Counted from the first letter of the stretch, positions 46,324 through 58,877 are shown. The stretch is DNA of 64,000 bases from Bubalus kerabau (GCF_029407905.1 NC_073627.1:156431697-156495696), one strand, 5' to 3'. Notes: a model not told the origin generated them from the letters alone. Made by a program: numbers and translations.

Positions 46324-48044
46324 TGCACATTAGCATCACCAGAAATCTAATACTCCCCAGATCCAGCCACATGCCACGCCAGCAGAGCCAGCTGCTGGTG
46401 ATGCAGCTGGTGCCCTGCATAGCCAGGACTGAGGAGCTGCTCCACCTGCTGGATCTGGCTCACCTGAGCCCGCAGCTCAATCCCCCCGATGTAGAGCTGA
46501 TCCTTGGTCCTTGCCTGGGTTGGTCTGAGTCTGGGACCTTCCAGTCAGGCCTCTACAGTTCTATATTCCTGGTGTTCTCACTGTCTCTCCAAGGGCTCCC
46601 CTCACTCTCCTGCACATCCTCCATGGCTCCCTTCCTATGGGATTGCTGCATTTATCTCCCACATGTCTTTACCCTTCTTCCCCCAGGTAGGAGTTCATTG
46701 TCCATTACTATCATTGCTCCTTGGTCAAGTCCCCAGCAACTTCCGCACTTCCCACCACCAGTTGAGTCCCTGCCGAAACTTTATTTAATCAAACCTAAAT
46801 CTGAATCACAGCAAAATGACAGGGAGAGCTGAAGGCAAACATGATAAATGGGCGTTTGAAAATTGTCTTTTACTCTAAGAAATAAAGTGTAAGCAGTAGA
46901 TGAAAAGACAGGCTTTGAGAGTGACCACAGGGCAAGGACTGGGTGGTTATTAACAATGCAGTGGGAAGAGAGGAGCTGTGGCTTTGGGCATACCTGGCAT
47001 TTCAGTTGGGGGAGACTGGGTGTGCAATTAGGGAGATGGGGCGCCCCGTAGCTTGCCATACCCTGGGATCCTGAGAGTCTTAGCTGAATATGGCCAAGAC
47101 CAGGGTCTAATCAGTGCTCCTGTGACATGGAGGCAAGTTACTTGTATAGCTACTTCTTTAATTAAATACCTGAGGAAGTTTTCACTCTAATAATAGCTCC
47201 AAAATGATAGCTGGTGGCAAGAATCCCATGGACAGTGATAAAGCCCCCATACAGGTTTCGGAGCAACTGAGGACCTTGGGATACAGACAGGGCAAAGGGC
47301 AAGCATGGAGCACTGCAGAGTGTGGCAGAAACGAGGACTAGGATGATGGGCAGAGGTCAGCTTGCTGTGGGATGTGGGCTGGGTGCCTAGAGCAGGGCTA
47401 TGAGTGCCTCAAGAGTCCCCATAAGCCTGGCAGCAATGTGATGAGCCAGGACTCAGGTGGCCTCATTGGGGTAAAAACTTTGGCTCTGAGGTGGCTTATA
47501 GGCAAGTACATCACAGGGAACTGTAGGTCCCAAGTTAAGGGGAAGGGCTTAGCCAGGTGACAGGTGGAGAAGCCTACCACAGATCAGGCTCAGGTGTGCA
47601 GAATCTGGTGACAGGATCTTGGTGGCTCCCAGGAAGGGGCAGGGGGGTCTCCAGATCCTCATCAATGGCCCCCCCTTGGGGCAGAGAAAAGGAGACTGTC
47701 TCCCTACTCAGGTTCAACTGGCTTCCAGGAACTGAGATCAAAGCTTTCTAGAATGGCCTGAGTCAGGGCAGGATGTGGCCAGCTGTGGTGGGCAGGGTGT
47801 GTGGGAGCCAGGGCCACTGCCTCCTGCAGCTATCAGTCTTGCTGTGGCTTACAGACCCATCAGGAGTTTCCGAAACAGGACCGTGGGAGGGAGGTGGGTG
47901 AATCCGTAGGTTGGTGATCTGGGGAAATCCATTCTTCATAATAATGATTTTTGCTTTTGTTTTGTTACTTCGGTTTGGCCTCTTTTATTTGACATGCTGT
48001 TTTGAGATTCATTTTATATTGTTCCACACATGAGTAGTTTGTCT
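46324..48044. other. Intergenic, no gene seen
   Basis: Open frames up to about 150 codons (46371-46832) do not resemble a known protein, and no matching splice signals or CpG island are seen. Confidence 0.45.
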
Positions 48045-48572
48045 GTTTTTAAAAAATTGAACTATAGTTGTAGTGTTAGTTTCAGCAAGTGCTTCAGTTA
48101 TATATGTATCTTTTTTTCCAGATGTTTTCCATTAAACATAATGATTTGAAAATGGATTCCTTTACTGACCGTGACTTTTTTTCTTTCTTGTCTCCCTTCT
48201 TTCCCTCCTTCCTGCCTTTCTTCCCCTCTCCGACTATATCAGTTTCAGGTACACAGAATTATAATATGCCACCTGTGTACACTATAGGGTTGTCATAGCC
48301 ACAAGTCTAGGTGCCATCCATCACCATAAGGTGGACCCCCTCCAATGGTTTCAGCCTCCTCTCAACCCCCTTCCCCTCTGATCACCACTAATCTTTTCTC
48401 TGTACCTATGAGTTTGTTTTGTTTAATTTTGTTTGTTTGTTTATAGCTTTTTTATGTGAATGATATCTTTCTCCATCTGATTTATTTCACTTGGCGTAAT
48501 ACCCTCTAGGTCAATCCATGTTGTTGGAAATGACAAAATTTCATTTCATATTTTATGGCTGAGTAGTACTAC

Positions 48573-48790
48573 ACACACACACACACACACTTTCCAGGTG
48601 ACTCAATGATAAAGACTCGACCTGCCAATGCAGGAGATGCAGGAGATATGGGTTCAATCCCTAGGTCAGGAAGCTCCTAGAGGCAACCCACTCCAGTAGT
48701 CTTGCCTGGAAAATCCCACAGACAGAAGAGCCTGATAGGCTCCAGTCCATGGGGTCAGAAAGAGTTGGACATGACTGACTGGGCACACTC
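48573..48790 (+). mobile_element. (AC)n and Bov-tA SINE inside the ancient L1
   Basis: An (AC)n run (48573-48592) is followed by the SINE head TTTCCAGGTGACTCAATGAT. The tail ends at GACATGACTGACTGGGC. The L1 3' UTR resumes after it. Confidence 0.85.
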
Positions 48791-49767
48791 AGCATGCCCA
48801 CCTGTATGTGCCACATCTTCCTTATCAGTTCATCCATTGATGAGTGCTTGGGTTGCTTCCATGTTTCCATCTCTTGGCAGTTGTAAATAATGATGCAATT
48901 GAACATAGATATCTTTTCAAATTAGTGTTTTCATGTTTTTTGGATAAATACCCAATAGTGGAATAGCTGGATAATATGGCAGTTGCAGTCTTAATTTTTT
49001 GAGGAACCTCCATTCTGTTCTTCATAGTGGCTGTATCGATTTATATTCCCACCACCCGTGTGCAAGAGTCCCTTTTTCTCCACATCCTCTTCAACATTTG
49101 TTGTTTCTTGTCTTCCGTAATAGCCATTTTAACAGGTATGAGGTAGTATCTCATTGTGTTTTGATTTGCATTTCTCCAATAATTGGTGATGTTGAAAATC
49201 TTTTCATGTGCCTGCCGGCCATCTGTATGTGTTCTTTGGAAAAATGCCTATTCAAACACTTCCTTTTTAAGTGGGTTGTTTCTTTTTGTTGTTGAGTAGT
49301 ATGAGGTTTATAAATTTATAAATATATTTTACATATCAGACATATGATTTGCAAGTATCAGATACATGATTTGCAAGCATCTTCTCCCATTAGAGGGGTT
49401 GCCTTTTCAGTTTGATGATAATTTCCTTCACTGAGCAGAAGCTCTGTAGTTTGATATAGTCCAATTTGCTTATTTTTGCTTTTGTTTCCCTTGCCTCTGG
49501 AATCAGGCCACAAAAAAAAAAAAGTCACCAAGACCAATGACAGTGAAGTTACTGCCTATGTTTTCTTTTAGGAATTTTATGTTTTCAGGTCTAACGTTGT
49601 AAGATAGGGATCTAGTTTTTTTTGCACGTGACTGTCCAGTTTTCTCAACACCGTTTATTGAAGAATGGTGTTGAGAATCCTTTTTTCATTGTATGTTCTT
49701 TCCTTTCCCATAATTTTTCCATATATGTGTGAGTTTATTTCTAGGCTCTCAATCTGTTCTGCTATTC

Positions 49768-49770
<3 letters not shown>

Positions 49771-49816
<46 letters not shown>
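49771..49816. repeat. (TA)n followed by poly-T
   Basis: About 20 bases of TA repeat, then about 26 T. It lies within L1 sequence, 15 bases before the SINE at 49834. Confidence 0.9.
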
Positions 49817-49833
49817 GCCAGTATCATACTGTT

Positions 49834-49956
49834 CAGGAGGAGGAAATGGCAACCCACTCCAGTATTCTTGTTTGGAAAATTCCATGGACAGAGGGGCCTG
49901 GCAGGCTACAGTCCATGAGGTCACAAAAGAGTCAACATGACTTCAACTGAGCACAA
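49834..49956 (+). mobile_element. BovA SINE inside the ancient L1
   Basis: The SINE 3' body is flanked by the 9-base duplication CATACTGTT at 49825-49833 and 49957-49965, which is L1 sequence. Confidence 0.9.
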
Positions 49957-50458
49957 CATACTGTTAAGATTAGCATAGCTACTCTATATACTATATATAT
50001 ACTAGCATATACTTGATATATGTTAGCATACTCTGAAATCAGGATGTATGATACCTCCAACTCTGTTCTTCCTTAAAATTGTCTTGGATATTTATGATCT
50101 TTTGTGGTTCCATAAAATTTTTAGAGTATTTGTTCTAGTTTTGTGAAATATGCCATTGGGATTTTGATAAGGATTGCATTGAATCTTCAGATCGTTGTAG
50201 GTATTATGGACATTTAAACAATATTAATACTTCTAATCCATGAACATGGAATGTCTTTCCATTTATTTGTGCATTCTTCAATTTCTTTCAAAAGTGTCTT
50301 AGTTTTCAGTTGTATAGGCTTTTCACCTCCTTGGTTAAATTCATTCCCAATTAATTTATTCTTTTTGATGCTATTGTAAATGGGATTTTTAAAATTTATT
50401 TTTCTGATAATTTGTTATTAGTCTGTAGAAATGCCACAGATTTCTGTTTATTGATTTT

Positions 50459-50893
50459 TTAACTTAAATTTATTTATTTTAATTAGAGGCTAATTACTTT
50501 ACAATATTGTATTGGTTTTGCCATACATCAACATGAATCCGCCACGGGTGTACACGTATTCCCAGTCTTGAACCCCCCTCCCACCTCCCTCCCCATACCA
50601 TCCCTCTGGGTTATCCCAGTGCACCAGCCTCAAGCTTCCTGTATCCTGCATCAAACCTGGACTGGCGATTCATTTCTTATATGATATTATACATGTTTCA
50701 ATGCTATTCACTGCCATCCAAAAGTCTACAAGCAATAAATGCTGGAGAGGATGTGGAGAAAAGGGAACCTTCTTACACTGTTGGTGGGAATGCAAACTAG
50801 TACAACCACTATGGAGAACAGTGTGGAGATTCCTTAAAAAACTGGAAATAGAACTGCCATACGACCCAGCAATCCCACTGCTGGGCATACACA
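50459..50893 (-). mobile_element. Twin-primed (5'-inverted) ruminant L1 insertion
   Basis: Positions 50459-50700 hold the bovine L1 3' UTR on the - strand with its A-tail at the left. About 50701-50893 hold the end of ORF2 on the + strand (NKCWRGCGEKGTF, ELPYDPAIPLLGIHT). Both halves sit between one 15-base target-site duplication, CTGTTTATTGATTTT, at 50444-50458 and 50894-50908. This is the classic product of twin priming. Confidence 0.92.
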
Positions 50894-51484
50894 CTGTTTA
50901 TTGATTTTATATCTTGAAATTTTACTGAATTCATTTAAGTTTTTTGATGGAATCTTTAGAGTTTTCTATATATTACATCTAAAAATAGTGACATTTTATT
51001 TCTTCCTTTTAAGTTTGGTTGCTTTTTATTTCTTTTTCTTATTTAATGCTGTGGATAGGACTACCAATACTGTGTTGAATAAAAATGGCCAGAGTGGGCA
51101 TCCTTGTCTCATTTCTGATATTACAGGGAAAGCTTTTAGCTTTTCACCGCTAATAATAGCTGTGAGTTTGTCATACAGGGCCTTTATTATGTGGAAGTAT
51201 GTTCCCTCTATACCCAGTTTGTTGAGACTGTTTATCATGAATGGATGTTAATTTTGTCAAATACTTTTTGCATCTTTTGAGATAATCATATGATATTATT
51301 GTTCATTTTGTTAATAATGTATTAATCATTAACGTGTCATACTGATGGGTTTGTTGATGTTGAACATCCTTGCATCCCTGGAATAAATCCCACTTGAATA
51401 TGGTGTATGACCTTTTTAATGTACTGTTGGATTTGGCTTGCTACCATTTTGTTGAGGATTTTTGCATCTGTGTTTATTAAGGAT

Positions 51485-52086
51485 CAGTTCAGTTCAGTTC
51501 AGTTTGGTCACTCAGTCTTGTCTGACTCTTGGCGACCCCATGAATCGAAGCACGCCAGGCCTCCCTGTCCATCACCAACTCCCAGAGTTCACCTAAACTC
51601 ATGTACATCGAGTCGGTGATGCCATCCAGCCATCTCATCCTCTGTTGTCCTCTTCTCCTCCTGCGCTGAATCCCTCCCAGCATCAGAGTCTTCTCCAATG
51701 AGTCAACTCTTCGCATGAAGTGGCCAAAGTACGGGAGTTTCAGCTTCAACATCAGTCCTTCCGATGAACACCCAGGACTGATCTCCTATAGGATGGACTG
51801 GTTGGATCTCCTTACAGTCCAAAGGACTCTCAAGAGTCTTCTCCAACACCATAGTTCAAAAGCATCAATTCTTTGGTGCTCAGCTTTCTTCACAGTCCAA
51901 CTCTCACATTCATACATGAACACTGGAAAAACCATAGCCTTGACTAGACGGACCTTTGTTGGCAAAGTAATATTTCTGCTTTTTAATATGCTGTTTAGGT
52001 TGGTCATAACTTTCCTTCCAAGGAGTAAGCATCTTCTAATTTTATGGCTGCAATCACCATCTGCAGTGATTTTGGAGCCCCCCAAA
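51485..52086 (-). mobile_element. BovB 3' fragment in the ancient L1
   Basis: The tail (TCAGTTCAGTTCAGT) is at the left and the C-terminal coding part reads to the right (frame 52085-51786 and 51752-51489, - strand). The target-site duplication is ATTAAGGAT at 51476-51484 and 52087-52095. Confidence 0.93.
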
Positions 52087-52151
52087 ATTAAGGATATTGG
52101 GCTGTAATTTTATTTTTTTGTGGTGTCCTTGTCTGATTTTGGTATAGGGCT

Positions 52152-52347
52152 GAAAATGAAAATCACTCAGTCATGTTCAACTCTTTGTGACCTCTGGACT
52201 ATACAGTCCCTAGAATTCTCCAGGCCAGAATACTGGAGTGGGTAGCCTTTCCCTTCTTCAGGGGATCTTCCTAACCCAGGGATTGAACCCAGGTCTCCTG
52301 CATTGCAGGTGGATTCTTTACCAGCTGAGTCACAAGGGAAGCCCAGT
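52152..52347 (-). mobile_element. Bov-tA SINE in the ancient L1
   Basis: Complete on the - strand (body CCAGAATACTGGAGTGGGTA, head CCAGCTGAGTCACAAGGGAA as read on +). It resembles the pair at 33968-34262. Confidence 0.88.
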
Positions 52348-53228
52348 ATACGGTAATGCTGGCTTTATAAAATGTGTTTGGAAGGTTTCCCTTCCCTTCA
52401 CATTTTTATAAGAATTTGAGAAGGGTAAGTAGTATCTTCTTTGAATATTTTGTAGAATTCACGAGTGAAACCAACTAGTCCTGGGCTTTCAGTTGTTGGG
52501 AGATTGCAATTTCCTTACTAGTAATGTGTCTACTCAGATTTTCTATTCCTCCAAGACTCAGTCTTGGAAGATTATATGTTTCTAGGAATTTATCCATTTC
52601 TTCTAGATTGGCTAAATTGTTGATGTATAAGTGATTGTAGCAGTCTTTCATGAAATGTTGTACTTCTATGTATTAGTTGAAATTTATTTCATCTTTGATT
52701 TTTTTTAGATCAAGTTTTATTTTATTTTTAAATAATATTTCCAAGCCCTACTTTTTTAAATTCTTTTTTAAAATTTTTTAACTTTACAATATTGTATTGG
52801 TTTTGCCATATATCAACATGAATCCACCACAGGTATACACGTGTTCCCCATCCTGAACCCCGCTCCCTCCTCCCTCCCTGTACCATCCCTCTGGGTCGTC
52901 CCAGTGCACCAGCCCCAAGCATCCAGTATCGTCCATCGAACCTGGACTGGCGACTCATTTCATACATGATATTATACATGTTTCAATGCCATTCTCCCAA
53001 ATCATCCCACCCTCTCCCTCTCCCACAGAGTCCAAAAGACTGTTCTATACATCAGTGTCTCTTTTGCTGTCTTGTACACAGGGTTATTGTTACCATCTTT
53101 CTAAATTCCATATATATGCATTAGTACACTGTATTGGTGTTTTTCTTTCTGGCTCACTTCACTCTGTATAATAGGCTCCAGTTTCATCCACCTCATTAGA
53201 ACTGATTCAAATGTATTATTTTTAATGG

Positions 53229-54191
53229 CTGGAACTGGACATGGAACAACAGACTGGTTCCAAATAGGAAAAGGAGTTCGTCAAGGCTGTATATTGTCAC
53301 TCTGTTTATTTAACTTATATACAGAGTACATCATGAGAAACGCTGGACTGGAAGAAACACAAGCTGGAATCAAGATTGCCAGGAGTAATATCAATCACCT
53401 CAGATATGCAGATGACACCACCCTTATGGCAGAAAGTGAAGAGGAACTCAAAAGCCTCTTGATGAAAGTGAAAGCGGAGAGTGAAAAAGTTGGCTTAAAG
53501 CTCAACATTCAGAAAACAAAGATCATGGCATCCGGTCCCATCACGTCATGGGAAATAGATGGGGAAACAGTGGAAACAGTGTCAGACTTTATTTTTCTGG
53601 GCTCCAAAATCACTGCAGATGGTGACTGCAGCCATGAAATTAAAAGACGCTTAGTCCTTGGAAGGAAAGTTATGACCAACCTAGATAGCATATTCAAAAG
53701 CACAGACATTACTTTGCCAACAAAGGTTCGTCTAGTCAAGGCTATGGTTTTTTTCTGTGATCATGTATGGATGTGAGAGTTGGACCGTGAAGAAAGCTGA
53801 GCGCCGAAGAATTGATGCTTTTGAACTGTGGTGTTGGAGAAGACTCTTGAGAGTCCCTTGGACTGCAAGGAGATCCAACCAGTCCATTCTGAAGGAGATC
53901 AGCCCTAGGATTTCTTTGGAAGGAATGATGCTAAAGCTGAAACTCCAGTACTTTGGCCACCTCATGTGAAGAGTTGACTCATTGGAAAAGACTCTGATGC
54001 TGGGAGGGATTGGGGGCAGGAGGAGAAGGGGATGACAGAGGATGAGATGGCTGGATGGCATCAGTGACTCAATGGCCATGAGTCTCAGTGAACTCCGGGA
54101 GTTGGTGATGGACAGGGAAGCCTGGAGTGCTGCGATTCATGGGGCCGCAAAGAGTCAGACACGACTGAGTGACTGATCTGATCTGATCTGA
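53229..54191 (+). mobile_element. BovB 3' fragment with a long open RT frame
   Basis: A 5'-truncated BovB of about 960 bases. An open frame from 53225 to 53776 covers reverse-transcriptase text GKGVRQGC, LRYADDTTLMAESEEEL and KTKIMASGP, including the catalytic YADD. A frameshift near 53750 breaks the C-terminal part. The tail is (GATCT)n at about 54174-54190. It sits in the L1 3' UTR at TTTTTAATGGCTG. It lacks the endonuclease, so it cannot move by itself. Confidence 0.93.
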
Positions 54192-54745
54192 ATACTCCAT
54201 TGTGCATATGTACCACAGCTTTCTTATCATTCATCTGCTGATGGACATCTAGGTTGCTTCCATGTCCTGGCTATTATAAACAGTGCTGAGATGAACACTG
54301 GGGTACATGTGTCTCTTTCAATTCTGGTTTCCTCAGTGTGTATGCCCAGCAGTGGGATTGCTGAGTCATAAGGAATCTCCACACTGTTCTCCATAGTGGC
54401 TGTACTAGTTTGCATTCCCACCAGCAGTGTAAGAGGGTTCCCTTTTCTCCATACCCTCTCCAGCATTTATTGCTTGTAGACTTTTGGGTTGCAGCCATTC
54501 TGACTGGCGTGAAATGGTACCACATAGTGGTTTTGATTTGCATTTCTCTGATAATGAGTGATGTTGAGCATCTTTTCATGTGTTTGTTAGCCATCTGTAA
54601 CAGATGTAACTGTAACTAAACAGTAATGTATGTTTAGTTTTTTGGCCCATTTTTTGATTGGGTCATTTATTTTTCTGGAATTGAGCTGTAGGAGTTGCTT
54701 GTATATTTTTGAGATTAGTTATTTGTCAGTTGCTTCATTTGCTAT

Positions 54746-54814
54746 CAAGAAGGCAATGGCACCCCACTCCAGTACTCTTGCCTGGAAAATCCCATGGACG
54801 GAGGAGCCTGGTCG
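54746..54814 (+). mobile_element. BovA SINE fragment
   Basis: A 70-base body (AGGCAATGGCACCCCACTCC) between GCTAT repeats at 54741-54745 and 54815-54819, inside L1 ORF2. Confidence 0.8.
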
Positions 54815-55556
54815 GCTATATTTTCTCCCATTCTGAAGGCTGTCTTTTCACCTTGCTTATAGTTTCCTTTCACCTTGCTTATAGTTTCCTTCTTTGATTT
54901 TATTTATTTGAATTCTCTTTTCTTTTCCTGTTAAGTCCAGCTAAAGGCGTGTTGATTTTGTCTTTCTAACAACTGGCTCTTAGTTTGATTGATCTTTTCT
55001 ATTTCCTTGTAGCTTCTATTTCATTAATTTCTGCTCTGATCTTTGCTATTTTCTTCCTTTTACTAATTTTGGGCTTCATTTAAAAAAATGTCTTTAGAAG
55101 TAAGGTTAGATTTTTCATTTGTGATTTTTCTTGAGGTTGATTGCTATGAACTTATCTTTTAGCATATGTGGGAGTTTTTTGTTGCTAGTATGTTTTGATT
55201 TTTCCTTTAATTTCTTCAATGACTCCTTGGTTTTCAGTAGCATGTTGTTTAATCTTCATGTTTATGTGGCTTTGAGTTTCTTCCCACTTGTGATTGATTT
55301 CTACATTAATACCATTGCAGTTGGAGAAGGTGCTTGATACAATTTCAATCTTGAATTTATTGGCTCTTTTCTTGTGACCCAATATGTCACATATCCTAGA
55401 GAATGTTTCATATGCATTTGAGAAGAATGTGTATTCTGCTGCTTTTGGATGGAAGGTTCTATCTATAAATGTGAAGTTTATTGATCTAATATGTTGTCTA
55501 AGTCTGATGTTTCTTTATTGATTTCCTGTTTGGATGATCTATCTATTGATTTACTG

Positions 55557-55746
55557 TTAATCACTCAGTTGTGTCCAACTCTTTGCAACCCCATGGACTG
55601 TAGCCTGTCCATGGAATTCTCCAGGCAAGAATACTGGAGTTGGTTGCCATTCCCTTCTCCAGGAGATCTTTTTGACCCAGGAATCAAAACCATATCTCCT
55701 GCATTACAGGTGGATTCTTTACCATCTGAGCCACATGGGAAGCCCA
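55557..55746 (-). mobile_element. Bov-tA SINE in the ancient L1
   Basis: Complete on the - strand (CAATCACTCAGTTGTGTCCAA-like start, CATCTGAGCCACATGGGAAG head as read on +). Confidence 0.88.
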
Positions 55747-56487
55747 TTCAATGATTTAAGTGGGGGTGCTTATTACTATTAGTACTTTTACTATTGTACT
55801 ATTATTTTGTTTATTATTTTATTCTAATTTTCTGCTATTATTTTGTTGTTTACAATTTTCCCTTTACAATGTTAACATTTGCTTTATATGTCTTGGTGCT
55901 CCTCTGTTGGTGCATGTACACTTATAAATTATAAAAGTGTATCTTCTTACAGGATCGATCCCTTTATCATTGTGCAATATTTTGCTTTGTCTTTTTATTA
56001 CACTCTTTGTTTTAAAGTTTATTTTGTCTGGTATGAGTATAGCTGCTCCAGATATCATTTCCATTTGTATGAAATATCTTTTTCCTTCCTTTTCATTCTT
56101 TATGTACTTTCTCTGAAGTGGCTTGTAGGCAGCATAGAGATGTGTCCTGTTTTGTTATCCATTCAGTTGCTCTATGTTTTGATTGGTGAATTTAGCATTT
56201 TACATTTAATTATTGTATGTACATTCTTATTGACAATTTGTTAATTGTTTTGTAGCTGTTCATGTAGTTTATCTCTGTAACTTTCTTCTTCTCTTTCTCT
56301 CTTACCTCATGTATTGGTGGTTTTCTTTAGTGTTGCATTCTTTTCTCATTTTCTTTTATTTACTATAAGCTTTTTTGTTTGTGGTTTCTATGAAGTTCAC
56401 ATATAACATTCTATGTAAATAGTAGTCTGTTTTCATTGGTAGCAACATTCCAAAACTTTATCCTTTTACTCTACCCCATCACATTGT

Positions 56488-56920
56488 GGGCTTCCCACGT
56501 AGCTCAGCTGGTAAGGAATCCTCCTAAAATGCAGGAGACCCCAGTTCAATTCCTGGATCAGGAAGATCCCCTGGAGAAGGGATAGCCTACCCACTCCGGT
56601 ATTCTTGGGCTTCCCTGGTGGCTCAGATGGTAAAGAACTCCCTTGTGATGCAGGAGCCCTGGGTTGGGAAGATCCCCTGGAGGAGGACATGGCAACCCAC
56701 TCCAGTATTCTTGGGCTTCCCTGGTGGCTTTGCGAAGAACTCCCTTGCAATGCAGGAGCCCTGGGTTCCATCCCTGGGTTGGGAAGATCCCCTGGAGGAG
56801 AGCATGGCAACCCACTCTAGTATTCTTGCCTGGAGAATCCCCATAAACAGAGGAAACTGGCGGGCTATGGTCCATGGGGTTGCAGAGTTGGACATGACTG
56901 AGCAACTAAGCACAGCTCTG
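56488..56920 (+). mobile_element. Bov-tA SINE with its head and middle tandemly triplicated
   Basis: Three successive head-to-middle units begin with GGGCTTCCC at 56488, about 56608 and about 56713, each ending near TATTCTTG. Only the last carries the full 3' half to GACATGACTGAGCAACTAAG. This is tandem duplication, not three independent insertions. Confidence 0.88.
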
Positions 56921-57031
56921 CAGTTTATAATTTTGATAACACATTTTACCCCATTTTATTTTATGCATCCCTTGATTAATTATTATAATTTTAGTAATAT
57001 TTACTACTTTTGATCCACTGTCTTTATTTTA

Positions 57032-57737
57032 CAGTAAGTCCCCTACACATGAATGAATTCTATTCCAAAAGCTCATTCCTAAGTCCAACAAAGTTAACTT
57101 AGGTACCCAACTAACACAATTGGCTATATAGTACTTTACTATAGTGGATTTAAAATACTTTTCACACAAATAATACATAAAAAACAAACACAAAAAAATA
57201 AAACATTTTTAATCTTAAAGTATAGTACCTTTAAATGTACAATAGCAGCTGCCATTCAGGGGCTGGCATTGCATAAACAGACAAGAAGAGTTACTGACTG
57301 AAGAAGGGAGAGGATTTGGGAGATAGTAGAGCTGAAGGCAATGGCACCCCACTCCAGTACTTTTGCCTAGAAAATCCCATGGACAGAGGAGCCTGGTAGG
57401 CTGCAGTCCATGGGGTCGCTAAGAGTCAGACACGACTGAGCGACTTCACTTTCACTTTTTATTTTCATGCATTGGAGAAGGAAATGGCAACCCACTCCAG
57501 TATTCTTGCCTGGAGAATCCCAGGGACGGGGGAGCCTGGTGGGCTGCCGTCTATGGGGTCGCACAGAGTCAGACACGACTGAAGCGACTTAGCAGCAGCA
57601 GCAGCAGAGCTGAAGGATTGTCAGCAATAGGAAATGGAGGGCAAATTGCAATTTCACTCACACCTGACTTTGATGGCATGCATGTTTGCATCTTTGAAAG
57701 TTTGCAACCTGATGGTTTGTATTTAGGGGACTTACTG
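57032..57737. mobile_element. Tigger-like non-autonomous DNA transposon with TIRs
   Basis: The ends are inverted repeats (CAGTAAGTCCCCTA at the left, reverse complement of AGGGGACTTACTG at the right) and are flanked by TA on both sides (57030-57031 and 57738-57739), the pogo/Tigger target. The interior is not coding. A BOV-A2 is inserted at 57339-57605. Confidence 0.85.
57339..57605 (+). mobile_element. BOV-A2 dimeric SINE inside the Tigger-like element
   Basis: Two BovA monomers with linker, ending in (GCA)n. The target-site duplication AGAGCTGAAGG is at 57328-57338 and 57606-57616. Confidence 0.93.
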
Positions 57738-57740
57738 TAT

Positions 57741-58322
57741 ATCCAAAATCACTGCAGATTGTGACTGCAGCCATGAAATTAAAAGACACTTACTCCTTGG
57801 AAGAAAAGTTATGACCAACCTAGACAGCATATTCAAAAGCAGAGACATTACTTTGCCAACAAAGGTTCGTCTAGTCAAGGCTATGGTTTTTCCAGTGGTC
57901 ATGTATGAATGTGAGAGTTGGACTGTGAAGAAAGCTGAGTGCCGAAGAATTGATGCTTGTGAACTGTGGTGTTGGAGAAGACTCTTGAGAGTCCCTTGGA
58001 CTGCAAGGAGATCCAACAAGTCCATTCTAAAGGAGATCCAAAGGGTGTTCTTTGGAAGGAATGATGGTAAAGCTGAAACTCCAGTACTTTGGCCACCTGA
58101 TGCGAAAAGTTGACTCATTGGAAAAGACTCTGATGCTGGGAGGGATTGGGGGCAAGAGGAGAAGGGGATGACAGAGGATGAGATGGCTGGATGGCATCAC
58201 TGACTCGATGGACATGAGTTTGAGTGAACTCCAGGAATTGGTGATGAACAGGGAGGCCTGGTGTGCTGCGATTCATGGGGTCGCAAAGAGTTGGACATGA
58301 CTGAGTGACTGAACTGAACTGA
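57741..58322 (+). mobile_element. BovB 3' fragment at the Tigger boundary
   Basis: C-terminal BovB sequence (LPTKVRLVKAMVFPVVMYEC) ends in (CTGAA)n. ACTGTAT at 57734-57740 and 58323-58329 may be the target-site duplication, so the element landed on the right end of the Tigger-like copy. Confidence 0.9.
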
Positions 58323-58602
58323 ACTGTATTATGATATATATTATATATTGTCTTTTCCACTGAGATTTTTACTTTAATATTGTTTTCTTATTATTGATTA
58401 GTGCCATTTCTTTCAGCTTAAAGAAATCCCTTAATATTTCTTGCAGGGTTAGTTTAATGGTGATAAACTTTTTTTTTTTTTTAACTTTTGATTATCTGGG
58501 AAATTCTTGATCTCTTCTTCAATTCTGAATGAAAACCTTGCTCAATAGAGAATTCTTGGTTTGAAGTTTTTCTTCTTTTCAGCACTAAATATAGCACACT
58601 AT

Positions 58603-58877
58603 GGAGAAGGCAATGGCACCCCACTCCAGTACTCTTGCCTGGAAAATCCTGTGGACGGAGGAGCCTGGTAGGCTGCAGTCCATGGGGTCGCTAAGAGTTG
58701 GACACGACTGAGCGACTTTACTTTCACTTTTCACTTTCATGCATTGGAGAAGGACATGGCAACCCACTCCAGTGTTCTTGCCTGGAGAATCCCAGGGACG
58801 GGGGAGCCTGGTGGGCTGCTGTCTATGGGGTCGCACAGAGTCGGACACGACTGAAGCGCCTTAGCAGCAGCAGCAGC
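58603..58877 (+). mobile_element. BOV-A2 dimeric SINE in the ancient L1
   Basis: Two monomers joined by a CACTTTCATGCATTGGAGAA linker, with a (GCA)n end. The flanks 58591-58602 and 58878-58889 match at 11 of 12 bases (ATAGCACACTAT type). Confidence 0.93.

Larger units (their letters stand above)
52740..54900 (-). mobile_element. Ruminant L1 (L1_BT-type), 5'-truncated, holding BovB and SINE
   Basis: The inverted 3' UTR (CCCAGTGCACCAGCCCCAAGC region) spans 52740-53228. After the BovB insertion it continues at 54192-54745 with the ORF2 C-terminus (IPLLGIHTEETRIERDTCTP, - strand). After the SINE at 54746 it runs to about 54900 (TTTTCTCCCATTCTGAAGGC). It is younger than the surrounding L1. Confidence 0.85.

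Noticed and set aside
46371..46832. 153-codon + strand frame
   Set aside because: No recognisable domain. It starts inside a possible MER5 relic and next to a SINE.
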